From Anisakis pegreffii (taxonomy: Eukaryota; Nematoda; Chromadorea; Rhabditida; Anisakidae): DNA of 64,000 nt. The notes beneath the pieces were generated by a model. That model did no database searches. It was not told the DNA's origin and saw only the letters and a program-made list of their open reading frames with translations. Below are positions 52,699 through 64,000 of this stretch, piece by piece. Position 1 is the stretch's first letter, and each line of letters starts with the position of its first letter. A program made the translations under genes and the position numbers. The stretch covers positions 186,001 to 250,000 of the forward strand of contig JAPYMA010003036.1 of NCBI GenBank assembly GCA_035041965.1. Reading direction: 5' to 3'.

Positions 52699-55600
52699 CT
52701 GAGAGTCAATTATGAAACCAACGATACCGTCGACAATAATCCTTATCAAGAGAACACACCTGAAAGTTGACACAGCATTTAGTTTCAATAAATGTATTCG
52801 ACAGGTGCCCTAGTGAATTCATACTCTTTCGCGTCATATTCAGAGATTAAGAGCTGCAGAGAGGAGATAGGGGATAAACCGAGAAACCGAGTGTGGTGTG
52901 TGATGCATATGAATCATTGAACGATCAAATAGGAATCAAATTCAATTGCTACTTATTTGTGCTTTTAGCATTCTAACATTCTATGCGGTTATCCTCTAAT
53001 AAAATCCATGAAAACATCACCTAGCAGCAACTTTCAATCGGTTCACTGAAGATTTGACGAAATAGTTGCTGACGAACTAAATTTTAGTCAGCATTCGATT
53101 GAAGCAATTAACATCGAATATTATAGTGATAACAAATCGATCATCAACAAATTATAGTACATAACAAATGTGATATGGTTGTTAACTTTCGATAATGCTC
53201 TTGATGAAGTGATCACACACGATCACATCAGCAAAGATGGATAAACTTAGATGAACCTTAATAAGCCAATTGTTTTGGCTCGTCGATCTCTGTGCACTCG
53301 CCAATAGCACGAGTCTTGAAAGAATATCGCCATGATGGTCGCGTAGACGAATGCAAAATTAACAATCGCGAATATGAAAACGCTCAATGAAAGCCTCCAA
53401 AATGGAAACTTTCGCTTTGCTGAATGACTTCGACCTATTTGCAAATTGTTGACGAACTTTCGACCGCGTCGTATGAATATCACTGAAATCAACGATGAAT
53501 TTAGTGGGTTCACAATTTTTGTTTGTTCAGTGGTTAGCTTAGTTATAGGCATGACTATTTGCTGATGTTTGTTTCAATGGACATACTGATCAAATCGCCT
53601 GTTCTCATCTTAGAATAGCCAGAAGCTTGAGGGTTATCGCAACATTTTCGAACGTAACTAGTCACTCTGAATGGAGTTCTGTTAACCGCCTCGCATCAAC
53701 GAGGATTTTAATTGACTGACGCATTTTCATTGTTATGATTCATCGACAAATTCAAAAACTTTTCAGACACAAGGGATACGTAGGTATAGAAAAACGAACT
53801 AGTTGGGCTTTGCACTTGTCTAATCTGACTCAGGAATTTGTTTCGTTTCGCTGACTAGATTTTCTCGATATCAAGGCGTCTATGGTAAACATTGTCACTG
53901 TCTGATGAAAAATTTCAACACGACAATGTTTTCAGATGCGGAAAACAAGGGAAATTTTGACATGGTTATATTACTTCAACTGTAATTGTCTGAAATTATC
54001 TCACGATCAGGCAGCGACTGAGAGGAGAACAAAATTCAATGGAACATTGCTAACATCAAAACATGTGCAATTCTTTTGTTTTTGAAACTACTAACGACCA
54101 CTGTTGATTAGTGAAACATTATCAAACACCATTTTAAAATGCTCTCAATTTGTTGATGGAATTTTGCCATTGCAATTAACTACAATTAGGTGAGAAGTTA
54201 CTTTGAATTCCGTAACAGAGATAGCAGCAGTTTTGTTATTGGTTATTATGCGTCTTATTGTGTGAAAACGGTCATTGCTGTGCACTTATGTTCGTTCACA
54301 CTTGAAATGAATGATTGTTTTGAATGAATGGATGGAAGTGTTTCTTTAATGGTGCTGAATAGATCAAGTGAAACAAACCAGTTAATAAGAAAACGACAAT
54401 TGTAATAACGTAAACACCAACAAAGAAGACATCCTTGGATCGTGACATAATATACATTGAACGAGTTGCACTGATATGCAGCGATCTTATCACATTCTTG
54501 AACATACTGATTATCACAACCGAACACGTGTATAATATTATCAGTGAATATACAATCCATCTGCAAAAAATAACTTCGTTGACAGCTTCATTTTGAAACA
54601 CTATCTGCAGTAGGAATTTAGGCAGTGTTGTTGTTTTTGTGATTCGCAACGTCATATCGAGTAAGATCTTAAGGTAGAGAGCACTGATGATTTCTTTTGT
54701 TCGGTGTTTGCATACTGCAACCGACAATCAACATTGTGCAATTTATGACATCACTTAATTTATGTGCGTTTGAATTCCGTCACCATGAATGTTCACTGTT
54801 GATTCTTTCATTAACATAAGGAACCATTCCTTTAAAAATGACGTGCGGCAATTTTGGTCAGTTAAAAACTACTCAGGAAAGAAACATTCACAGCTTCAAT
54901 TCTTTTTCCGGCCAGTGTTAATGGTAAGGAGGAGACTAATACTGATGATTCTTCATGACTTTTTTGGCGATTAGAAATTTGATCGAAGTATGCGAAAATA
55001 CTGATCAGTGTTGCAGAGGATATTTAAAAATGGTGAAATTGTGAGGAAAACAGAATATAACTGAATATTTATGACGTCGTGTCTGAAACAGTAATATGTT
55101 TGAATGTCAACAAAATTAGTAAAACTTTTTTCCGTGAAAGTGCTGAACACTAACGATAAGTTAAAAAATATTGTGACAAATTCAGAATGCTCTTAACTGA
55201 ACCGATAGCTTTCTCCATTCAAAATCATTACGGCTTAGGGCAAAGGTTAAGCTGAACTTGGAGACGGATAATGTTACTGTTCTAGATACGAATTCAACAC
55301 TTCTTTCGTTCAGTGTGTTTGTCGGCTTTATTTGAAAATGTTCTAAAAAGATTCACAAATTTGGAAGATTGAATTACCCGATTGCTATCAAAAGCATACA
55401 TCGCTTCGTACTGAATGTTGATCGATAGTTCAGCGGCTTATAGACGGCGTATAGTTTGATTAGGCTCAAACTAACGTACGATACCATCGCAGTCCATAAA
55501 CATCCACCGCACAGTATCACCAACGCAATGAATATGTGTATACTAAAAGAATGCAGCTTTATCCCACTATCCGATCACTCTTTATTGCTATCTGTTTGTT

Positions 55601-56820
55601 GCACATGAGTTTTGCATGAACGAATACACGAATTTCGCCGGGATGTGGCTCTACATTCGGAATGTGCAAGCATCGTCATACAGACAACACTGCTGCTGAT
55701 CGGTACCCGGTGAAACTGGTCAATCTCATCCTGATACCCGGTCATCCTGGTACCTGATCGTTGCTGATCGTGAGCTAAACGCTATGGTCGTCACATCTAA
55801 TCATGTACGATAATGTCACTCTGGGATTGCATAGTCTGTCCAGGAGAGTAACTACACATCGTGAACTGCACAGCAGAAGGCTGGTGTATAATGTTGCGGA
55901 TGATGGATTGTTCAGAGATATCATGCTTTGAAACGACGACGACGTATTATTTGGACGACAGCTAGGAGAGATTATCAAATTGAGTACGAACTGACTTGAA
56001 GTTCTCTTGATCGGTTGTAAGCAAGTGGATTGCACATAGCAAAAAGAATACGCACGATAGAATGTCACCAATGGCTCGATTGATTATGAAAATGTAGCAT
56101 TTTCGACTGACTCGACGACACTTAATCGCTTCATACGAGACGAACGCGAACAGAACGGTCAGCAAAAGCGCAACAACAATCAGCGGTAGCGGAATCCATG
56201 CAAAGTAAAGACGATAAACAGGAAACAGAGCTTTCGATTTTATGTTCTGTAAAGGAAACCATTAATTATGAATTTTTTCTTCGAATAACTTTTTTTAAAG
56301 TTGGGTTTGAGGCAAATGCCATATGGATTTTGCTTTCAAATGTTCTCAGATGCAATTCTCATGAATACATCATTGCTGAAATGATTTGGCATTGAGAATA
56401 TGCGCAGCTCTCAGAAGCACTCACCCATTCCGTTTGCCCGTGGTTCATTCAAAAACAACTTAAATATCTAGCATGGCCATGGAAATTTCCGTGAAATCGA
56501 ATGATGTGTCAATAAATCGCATATTTTTCCAAAAGTAATAAGTTCCCAACAAGGCATGCTGATCAACGCGTTTCCAGTAACAAATCAGATTGAGTCACTG
56601 AATTTGGTGAGTAGCATCGAGTATTTGGACGAATAGTTAACTCTCGTAAATGTCCATGATAAGATGAACACGAAGATGTTCCAAATGAACAAATTAAGCA
56701 TGATTAATGCAATCCAATTTTTGCATGAACTGTCGATCAAATAACACAAACCTGCAATTCTTTGACTTGTGCTGCGGTGAGATTTGGGAAGCAGCTATCG
56801 GGACCGATGGTTTGATTCAT
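52699..56820 (-). CDS. Seven-transmembrane receptor, copy D of tandem family
   Basis: Paralogue of A-C. Exons: 56752-56820 (ATG at 56818-56820, 23 residues, Cys10 and sequon NLT, same length as in A), 55996-56246 (TM1-TM2, NRAIGDILSC), 55378-55542 (TM3, VYKPLNYR), 54379-54560 (TM4-TM5), 53257-53554 (loop 3, FPFWRLSLSV and TM6) and 52699-52759 (TM7, IVDGIVGFIID). This gives 342 residues with phases 0,2,2,1,2 preserved. Unlike A-C it lacks the WSGCxxETC motif after TM4. The equivalent region reads RSLHISATRSMYIM, so the extracellular loop differs most here. The donor CAG|GTATAC after exon 6 again implies a missing tail exon. A perfect 16-bp inverted repeat lies 128-167 bp upstream of the ATG. 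The acceptor of the loop-3 exon (CAAATAG) is weak but fits phase. Confidence 0.82.
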
Positions 56821-56947
56821 GACGGCATAACAAATTTCTGCAATCAGTTCCTAATTTCGTGACAGCGTTCATTGGTTGATTATAACGTTATTGGTGGGTT
56901 GTCACAAGTGATCACACATGACAAAACAACACTCCACATCAGTTTCA

Positions 56948-56987
56948 ATCAACATTCACGTTATAAAATACTAACGTGAATGTTGAT
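56948..56987. promoter_or_regulatory. Perfect 16-bp inverted repeat upstream of receptor D
   Basis: ATCAACATTCACGTTA at 56948-56963 and its exact reverse complement at 56972-56987, with an 8-base spacer. It sits 128-167 bp upstream of the receptor D start codon. The position suggests a dimeric protein-binding site or an RNA hairpin, but function is inference. Confidence 0.5.
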
Positions 56988-59712
56988 CAGGTTCCTGAGA
57001 GGAGTTTATTAAGTCGATTATTGCCTAAAGATCATTCAAATTAGATTTTGAACTCGCCCAAAAGCACTTTGTACCAAATAACACCAAGTATAGAAGTGAC
57101 TGTTTTGCTTCCGTCTGAGAAGTTTTCTTAAAACGAGTGCATCGTTCGTTGCTTAGCATTGATGAGAGATCTATGCAGTTAATTTAGAAGGGAGCACGTC
57201 ATGCACCGTACAACATTTTGATGATTGTTCTGAGTGGGAAATGATACAAGGACAAGAATATAAGTACTTCTTTTTAAAGTAAACGTGCAAGATGAAGAAA
57301 CTGATGGTGTGAAAAATTCAATGAATTCATATTTCGAACAAAAATTATTGTTAGTTGAATTGAATAATGGTTACAATAGAGTTGAAATAATCATCACTGG
57401 CAGTCTTATGATAGTTGTGATAAACATTGTTTCGCTGCAATTTGCTGGAAATAATTCATTGAGTTGATTGATTTTTGTTCTCTCGAATGTGCCGATTAAC
57501 GTTTGAGAAAAAATTTTCATGAATGACAAGAAGAATCATTCATGAGTTGTCTTCAAACATTTGTTAACAGTCGTTTAGAGATGGAGCATTTTTTCATGTT
57601 CGTGCAAACAGGATGATTTTAGAGAATCTCACAATGATTGCAGAATAAATGAGCGATTATTGTGCTGGTGAAAATGATAGCGAAAACAATTTTACATTGC
57701 TGAGTAATTTGATGATTTCTTGATTGCACGATTGGTTTTCTTCACAAAGTTCACAAGAATGAAGACATATCGAGTAACTATTTCGTATTCTTATCATACA
57801 ACTAATTCACGATGTGCAAACGATTGCATAGCTGCTGTGAGAACTTCCTCGGCCGCGAAATTCGCGAAAAATATGAACAAGAAATGACGAAAGCAAAACC
57901 GTTCAGAAGCAGAAGTAGTGAAGGAATCACTCTAACTGTATAGAAATTTGTGAGATTCATATTTGTTGGCATTTTTATCGTCAAAGTTCTTCTATCGTGA
58001 GCAAAATCTTCTATCGTTCGAAAAGGCAAAACATCTGTCTAGCACGTTGGGATAGCCTAAACATATGTTGACTATCGTAGAGTTTAATGAAAAACGAAAA
58101 TTGTTTGCGGGTAGTAGTGCAATTGAAAAGAACCGGTCCTCAGCAACCATCTCTAGGCAATACCCAATTGTCAACGTTGCTAAACATTTAAGTATCCTAT
58201 AATCGATCTGAGCCAACCATGTGAATCCATGAATTATTCGGCTGAAATCAATCACTGTACTCCAGCCAAACATTTTCGTTCAAGGTCGTCGTCACTCACG
58301 AATGGAATCAACCATTCAGGTGGAAGACTATTGGAATAGGCATTAGCAAATGAGAGTTTCGTGTTGAAGCAATATTTTGTTGAATGACTTGAAGCAGTGA
58401 CAGCGATTCGAATCTAACATCATAAAAAGTTACTGACTGATAAGAAGGAGAGTGAAGAAGGAATGTCTAAAGTTTAACGTGCAAATGCATCATTAATTCA
58501 TCGAAATAAAAACACTCTCTCCTTTCAGTACATGTCTAGGTCGTTATCAATGAACATTGCATCAATCTTTCAAAAAAATTGCTCGCTTAATGCCCTCAGT
58601 GGCTAACATCGAGTCTAAAAGCTTTGTTTTCACTATGAAATATTCAACGTTTATGATTCATCAATAGATGACACGTGGAGTGCACGAGAGCATCGAATTG
58701 GGTTCCTCCCAAGCTAAAAGTGGTGAGAAAGGATTTCTAACAAGAAAAATGCAACAGTGTTGCCCGGTCATTGCTCAGTGATGCACAAGGAAGTTTGCAG
58801 CAGCTCAAGCTTGTGTCCATCGATTTCAGGTTTACTCTTTCATTCAATTATGCTGACGGAAATGAGCCAAGTTGAATTTTCGCCCGTATTTCACCAGTCA
58901 ACTCATGAGCACCCCAACTCCATCCTTGAACATAACGAATGGACAAATTATAATGGAAAATGAAAATCGTTGCTTCGAGTGAGAACAACTGATTTGCGAA
59001 AGGCTAATGTGGAATTCAAAGATGATTTATTAAAGTTGGAATGGCAACCAAGGTAACGATAGAATTTGATCATACTGAACGACTAGAAAATTGGAATGCG
59101 AATACACTGTGACAGTTCGGTGTAAATTGAGGAATCAGCGAGAACCGGTTCTAGAAAGGGCGAAATTCTATATGTGACGTAAAAGTGCTGTTGTTTTCAT
59201 TATCAGTACTGAAAGTTTAGGCATGCTCCGAGTTGAAGCCATTCACATCGTGGTTTGACTGAGAAGCCAGCCGTATATTTTGGGGATGTTCGAGAGGTCA
59301 TGATGGAAGCATTTGTTTGATAAAAATTCACTACATTTCACCGTTCAGCGCAGCAATGTGTTCGTCGAATCTGCTTACCTATTGATCTGCTTACCTATTG
59401 CATGATCATAATATTATTCACGAACAATTCAGATGATGTCATTCAGATGTTTATTGCATGATGATACTGCAATTTTTCGTGACGTTCTTCATTTGTTGCT
59501 TACCAATCGAAATACTTGCAGATGACAATCCAAGCTCGTCTCAATTCCAAAGCTCTCCCACACATCCAAGTTGATTAAAGGATTACGATTCGAGGTTGAA
59601 CTTGATCACTTGAAGATTGGCATACCATAGTAAATGTCACATCTGGCGATCTTAAACAAGACCCAAAATGCGATTGAACGTTTAAAATTCTGACTGCTGA
59701 ACCGCAATTGTT

Positions 59713-59907
59713 TCAATTTTTTATCGTATTGAGAATGGTTATTAGTGCATCATTATTTGATCTGCAACAATTCAGATTATCCACTGTTGCTGATGGGTGC
59801 ATTGAGCCTGCTTCTTGACCTAGTTTCGTTCGGTTCCAGCAACCCTTACAGTATTCCCTGAAGACTGATGAGCAAACAGAACGTGAAAAGCTTTCCTCGT
59901 AGTTCAT
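59713..59907 (-). CDS. Small Cys-containing ORF, uncertain
   Basis: ATG at 59905-59907 opens 64 codons starting MNYEESFSRSVCSSVF, with five further Cys residues after position 18, in YCKGCW, LNCC and nearby. It ends with a stop at 59713-59715. There is no signal peptide. The codon choice is somewhat coding-like, but there is no family match. It may be an exon fragment or chance. Confidence 0.2.
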   Translation of the reverse strand: MNYEESFSRSVCSSVFREYCKGCWNRTKLGQEAGSMHPSATVDNLNCCRSNNDALITILNTIKN

Positions 59908-61004
59908 TTATTGTTGATACCGCTTTGAAAAGGACTGCGACACATGCAAAAATCAGCGGATAAGAATGAGTTTGTCTGTGGTATCACATAGGATTTTCCA
60001 TTATCTTTACAGTTCACTGTCAACTAAACCTATAGCATCAAGGTGTCTGTGACAAGTTTTTACAATGAATGTTGCAATAAGCTGATAGTTTCCAGCAAGC
60101 GGTCCATAGAAATCACCGTTTAGCTGTGAAAACCTTTACGGTTTGACGCCATCGAAGAGTGCTCGCTGAATCAGTTCGAAGCCAATCATTAACCACTCTT
60201 TTTTTCTCCAAAAAAGGAACACTGAATAACACCATCGAAATATCAATGTTTTTTCATTCAACAACGACTGCTGATTCAGCAGTAATAATCATAAACCAGT
60301 TCGTAGAAACGCCTTCTGATTACTACATTTATAAACGATTGTTTCAATCGAACCTCTTCATGCAGCAACTGATATTGGCCATACAAGCAGTAGTTCACGT
60401 TTATTCGCCTCTCCTGATTAGTATTATTTTCATTCAGATTGCTCAAAATTTAGACCTCTGCAGTGCTCAAAACGGCGAGGTCATTTCCCCAGCGTTTATT
60501 TCACCACAACTGCTGAATCGAAATTGAACTTTACTTTCAATCGGTTCATCGGATATGTGTCCGCACTCATTTGAAGGCATTGATTTTGTTCTAGGCACGA
60601 AAGCCCTTTTTCAAACTCAAGAAAAGTTGTTTGCATGTGCGCATTATTAATTTGTCATTTATCTGTGTATATTTCCTGGGATTTGACCGATTACTGCTTT
60701 TTTAATCATGAATCTTGATGCGCGTCAAATGCTTCAGTTTTTGGTTCTAATTGATTTTGATTTTCTCGTGTTAGGTTTGATTACCTAGTTGAGCTTTGCT
60801 AGTTACATGGATTTGTTAAACGATTTTCACTGTCACAAGTTGAATAATGTTACGGCGTTTGTTGAATCTATTAGATTAGATGTTTTTAACGAAGTAATAG
60901 TGATGTCGTTAAACATGAGGTTTTTATGGATTAATAGTTCGAATCATAAACATTTTTCATTGCGTTCAGCTCCGATCACAAACTCTGCTCATTGATCATC
61001 TGCC

Positions 61005-61850
61005 ATGATGCTCGCATTGATTCCATTGGTTGCCTTACTGCTGCTCGCTTCACCAGCCACTTCGCAGTACTACGGTGGATACAGTCCATACTACGGATAC
61101 GGCGGTTACGGTTACGGATACGGTAGCGGTATGGGCGGATATATGGGAGCGTAAGTGATCATTTCATTTAGCTTTCATCATTTTCTATTTTTTCACTCAT
61201 TTGTAAGGGATTTGTTTTGACGAATTCAGTTCGAATAGGAGACGTTCCACTTGTATAGTGAAGTTTTACAGTCACCTTTTTACTTCATCTTCTTCTGATA
61301 ACAATGGTGATTGATGCATTTTGAGCAGCATCATGCAGCGTTCGAATGAATTTTCATCATTGAAATGTGCTATACAACTGGAACGTGTTTACTGCTGAGC
61401 TCTCTCTGCGAAACTTTCACACTTTGAGAGCGGTGAAGTTAGCAGTGTAATAACCGAATAAACCTTGCATGTTTCCATTTTTGTCTGTTACCTTCCTTTC
61501 GTATTCATCAAAATTTATCAACTTAGTGCCATTCCGTTTTCCGAGCAAATCTTACGCAGCAACTTTCAAACTTTGTATGGCTATCATTGTTAATAAAAGC
61601 AACTTAACATTATCATTTTCCTTCCATATACTGTAGTGATTGATGTGGATTCACAGAAAACGTTTTCCATTGTATAGTTAGTGAATGACGCTTAGTGTCG
61701 CACATTTTTTATGGCTGAACCAAAATGGATTGCAAATCAGTTGAAACAGATGATGTTATTTTTAGGAGATATGGAATGATGCGCGGTGCAAATCTTGGTG
61801 CACGACTTGGTGCGCTCGTTGGCGCTGCCAGCAGTCTTGGTAGAAAATAA
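61005..61850 (+). CDS. Small secreted Gly/Tyr-rich peptide precursor, amidation-type end
   Basis: Exons 61005-61150 (donor GC|GTAAGT) and 61766-61850 (acceptor TTTTTAG, TAA stop) join in phase 2 to give 76 residues. A hydrophobic signal peptide spans residues 1-20 (MMLALIPLVALLLLASPATS), with cleavage likely before Gln21. Residues 21-48 are a Tyr/Gly repeat (YYGGYSPYYGYGGYGYGYG). The second exon encodes a short cationic, alanine/glycine-rich segment, GANLGARLGALVGAASSL, which can form an amphipathic helix. It ends in Gly-Arg-Lys, the standard signal for basic trimming and C-terminal amidation. YGGY-rich nematode peptides of the nlp/cnc type are antimicrobial or cuticle-associated (family knowledge). 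Which role applies is open. A polyadenylation signal follows at 61899. Confidence 0.8.
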
Positions 61851-61898
61851 ATCACACCATCAGATCGATGTCAAATCGTTTTCATTTTGAATCAAATC

Positions 61899-61904
61899 AA
61901 TAAA
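61899..61904 (+). terminator. Polyadenylation signal AATAAA
   Basis: Canonical AATAAA 49 bp after the stop codon of the secreted-peptide gene, at a normal distance for a short nematode 3' UTR. Confidence 0.7.
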
Positions 61905-62765
61905 CTCAACGAATTATCAATTTTGCAAGATGTGAAAGGGACACTAGCATAATGTGCATCATCACCAACAACATTCAGCTGTTTTGTGGTGTTTTCTCGA
62001 GAAGCGCCCCACCGGATCTGTACTTGATAATTCGTATTAAATGTTTTGCAAAAATTCAGTTCTCACTGAAGTTTGAACGAGAAATCGCTTTTTTGTGCTG
62101 TGAATGTTTTCGGTTCATGTCATGACCCGACAGCACTTTTTTGTGTCAGTTTCAGTCAGCACCCTTCTTATTCGCCGAGTTCTTCACAATGTGGTCAGCA
62201 AAAAGCCTGTCAACACAGACACGTTATTAAAGTCGAAATTCAATGACTCATAGGGAATATGCAGTAGAGTTGCGGGGAATTCCATTCGAAATCATGTTTT
62301 GAAATGAATTGGTGCTGATCTGCACAAATACATCGCTTAGTCATATATTTATTCATAAGTTTATTAACTCTTTCAAAAAAAAAACAACGCTACTCAGTGA
62401 GAAAAAGAATTATCACAAATATATTTGTATCAACCGAAAGCGATCAAACTAAGACAGTGTACACAACAAGGAATCGCCACATATCCCGGAAAGATTGAAA
62501 TATCCCGGAAGAGATTGAAATAATAATCGAAAGTTGATTACAGAGACCACATAACGAAATTACCATTCTAGAATGAAGATTGATGAGATATGGAATAAAG
62601 TATGAGATTTGTTATTCACTGAAAGCCAGTGGATTGATTTCATTTGGCAGAAAACGAACAGAGACGTGGAAATACTATTGAATAGTTAAAACAAAGCAAA
62701 ACAAAATATCATTCTCGTGATAATGCTGTGCATTCACAGAACAAAAAAGCATCATCATTGCTACA
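61905..62765. other. Intergenic spacer between convergent peptide and SDHA genes
   Basis: No exon seen. It should hold the SDHA 3' UTR. A short imperfect direct repeat (ATCCCGGAA with GATTGAAAT) occurs at about 62483-62522. Confidence 0.6.
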
Positions 62766-64000
62766 CTAATAAGATCTGATTTTGGGTGGTATCGTCTGAA
62801 CTTCAGATGGATCCAACGTTGCATCGATGACGGGTCTGTAGTCGAGTGTGATCTGAAGTTTGCAGGAAAAAAAGCATCAAATGCATCAAATAACAAGCAT
62901 TCTGCACAGATCTTTTCATCTCAAGTTAACAAAGTCTCCAGTTTATTGCAATCAAGATGGATATCTCAAAAATATGGAATCGAAGAGATCACGCCCGTAC
63001 CTGCCCAGTTAGAGGATCCTGCTTGGTGAGTGTGTGCTTACGCCAATGTTGCTCGAACGGACGTCTCTTTTGACCGTTCAGTGGTTTTGAATAATCATAT
63101 TCATCTTCGCGCTTCTGAAAAGCAATTTGTTTCTCAGTTGAATCGTTACAGACAGCAGCGTCAACAACACGGATAACTTCAGGTGGATATAACTGAACAT
63201 CGGAAATTAATGAAAATGCTCTGAATATGGACCGGGAAGTCGTCCCGAGCGTGTGCGCCACGTGACTCCTTTCTCGCCTCAGCTGCAACAATAGTCTGCG
63301 TTGCGTTGATCATGAGATTCTGAAGCTCGAGCGTTTCTGTTAAATCCGAATTCCATATCAGCGAACGATCGGTGGTCTTCAATCGTTTCAGCTCTTTGTA
63401 CAGATCGTTCATCTTTTTCACACCTTCCTGAAATTGAATTAACGCGGAACAATAATTCATCTGTTCGACTGGATCAAGTGAACAGCTTTCCATAATGTGG
63501 ACCCATCGCGTTTCACACCTTCATATCAGTTCCAAATGTTTGCTCCAACATCATACACGTATGTGTTCCGGCGCTCTCTACAACAATACAGGCGAATAAG
63601 CTGAACATCTTACACCCAGGATATCGCCTCGTCTAAAGACACCAGCATGTCTTTGCATTGTTTTTTGCATACGAAGCCTGAGCTCAGCGGTCGGCACATC
63701 GCCCTTTGCATAGCGCATCGCGTCCAGATTCGCTATGGACGCCTCACCTGCACCATCTGGCAGTGTTGGCATCCGCTCGTCAGGTTTCAACTCATCTCTT
63801 ATGCTGAAAACATCATTTCGTGAACAACTGATATCACCACTTTGAGATGTTCTATCGAATTCACATCAGAATCATAGTCCGACTGTTGAACCGTCGTCAT
63901 CTATTTATCCACCCAATTCTTAGAACACGTTTGTGAAGAAGACAAACTTAATGGAGCAAGCACGTCCGAAGACAGCTGCATCGAGAATTGAATTTGCACC
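62766..64000 (-). CDS. sdha-1: Succinate dehydrogenase flavoprotein subunit, C-terminal half (partial)
   Basis: Mitochondrial complex II / TCA-cycle enzyme oxidising succinate to fumarate with covalently bound FAD. Exons: 63948-64000 (cut by the window end), 63614-63803, 63233-63427, 63001-63114 and 62766-62852 (TAG). All phases agree and give the last 212 residues. [15 protein letters not shown] is the conserved C-terminal part of the FAD domain. [18 protein letters not shown] begins the helical C-terminal domain. ETLELQNLM and [15 protein letters not shown] are near-invariant in SDHA, and [16 protein letters not shown] and YRPVIDATL lead to the terminal IRSY. The last exon starts ITLDYRPV after a normal TTCAG acceptor. 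Active-site His and the FAD-linking His lie upstream, outside the window. Nematodes may carry more than one SDHA isoform, and this half does not tell which one it is. Confidence 0.96.

Larger units (their letters stand above)
56821..61004. other. Intergenic region left of the secreted-peptide gene
   Basis: About 4.2 kb. It contains the inverted repeat at 56948-56987 and a Cys-containing small frame at 59713-59907. It also has frames at 57802-58273 (minus) and 60159-60527 (plus) that I could not support as genes. The promoter of the secreted-peptide gene should be at its right end. Confidence 0.45.

Noticed and set aside
57802..58273. Possible fifth, decayed receptor copy upstream of D
   Set aside because: One frame has a hydrophobic stretch resembling TM6 weakly, but no family motif survives and exon lengths do not match.
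60159..60527. 122-codon plus-strand frame with a hydrophobic segment
   Set aside because: AT-rich codons, no recognised domain, no splice partners and no promoter-like context. Chance length is possible at this composition.

Overview
The window looks like chromosomal DNA of a nematode, probably a chromadorean. It is AT-rich, all genes are split by GT-AG introns, and most acceptors have the nematode form TTTCAG. The gene content also fits: a nematode-type globin, a rapidly duplicating family of seven-transmembrane receptors with many short exons, and a small Gly/Tyr-rich secreted peptide. There are no operon-like runs and no bacterial features. Gene density is low, with single genes separated by kilobases of sequence in which I see no convincing exon.

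Layout, left to right: 1-1018 (-) holds the 5' part of a globin gene that runs off the left edge. 1.0-13.4 kb is gene-poor, with small direct and inverted repeats. 13388-15927 (+) is an orthologue of the ciliary transition-zone protein TMEM231. 16634-19508 (-) is a four-exon bZIP transcription factor with a long Ser/Pro/Gln-rich C-terminus. 22.9-56.8 kb is dominated by four tandem paralogues of one 7TM receptor, all on the minus strand (22904-25600, 28676-31238, 36613-42186, 52699-56820). Their exon lengths and intron phases are almost identical. Between them lie a minisatellite, a near-perfect hairpin, a three-unit degenerate repeat and several orphan candidate exons. 61005-61850 (+) is a two-exon gene for a 76-residue secreted peptide precursor. 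62766-64000 (-) is the 3' half of the succinate dehydrogenase flavoprotein gene (SDHA), which continues past the right edge.

Exon structures were built by hand, from reading frame, splice phase and resemblance to known families. Agreement is very good for TMEM231, SDHA, the globin and the receptor cores. It is weaker for the first exon of TMEM231 and receptor B, and for the last exon of all four receptors. Functionally the genes are mixed: central metabolism (SDHA), cilia (TMEM231), haem protein, transcription, chemoreception-like receptors and a secreted peptide. A link between the receptor cluster and the ciliary gene (nematode chemoreceptors usually work in ciliated neurons) is only a speculation from proximity.
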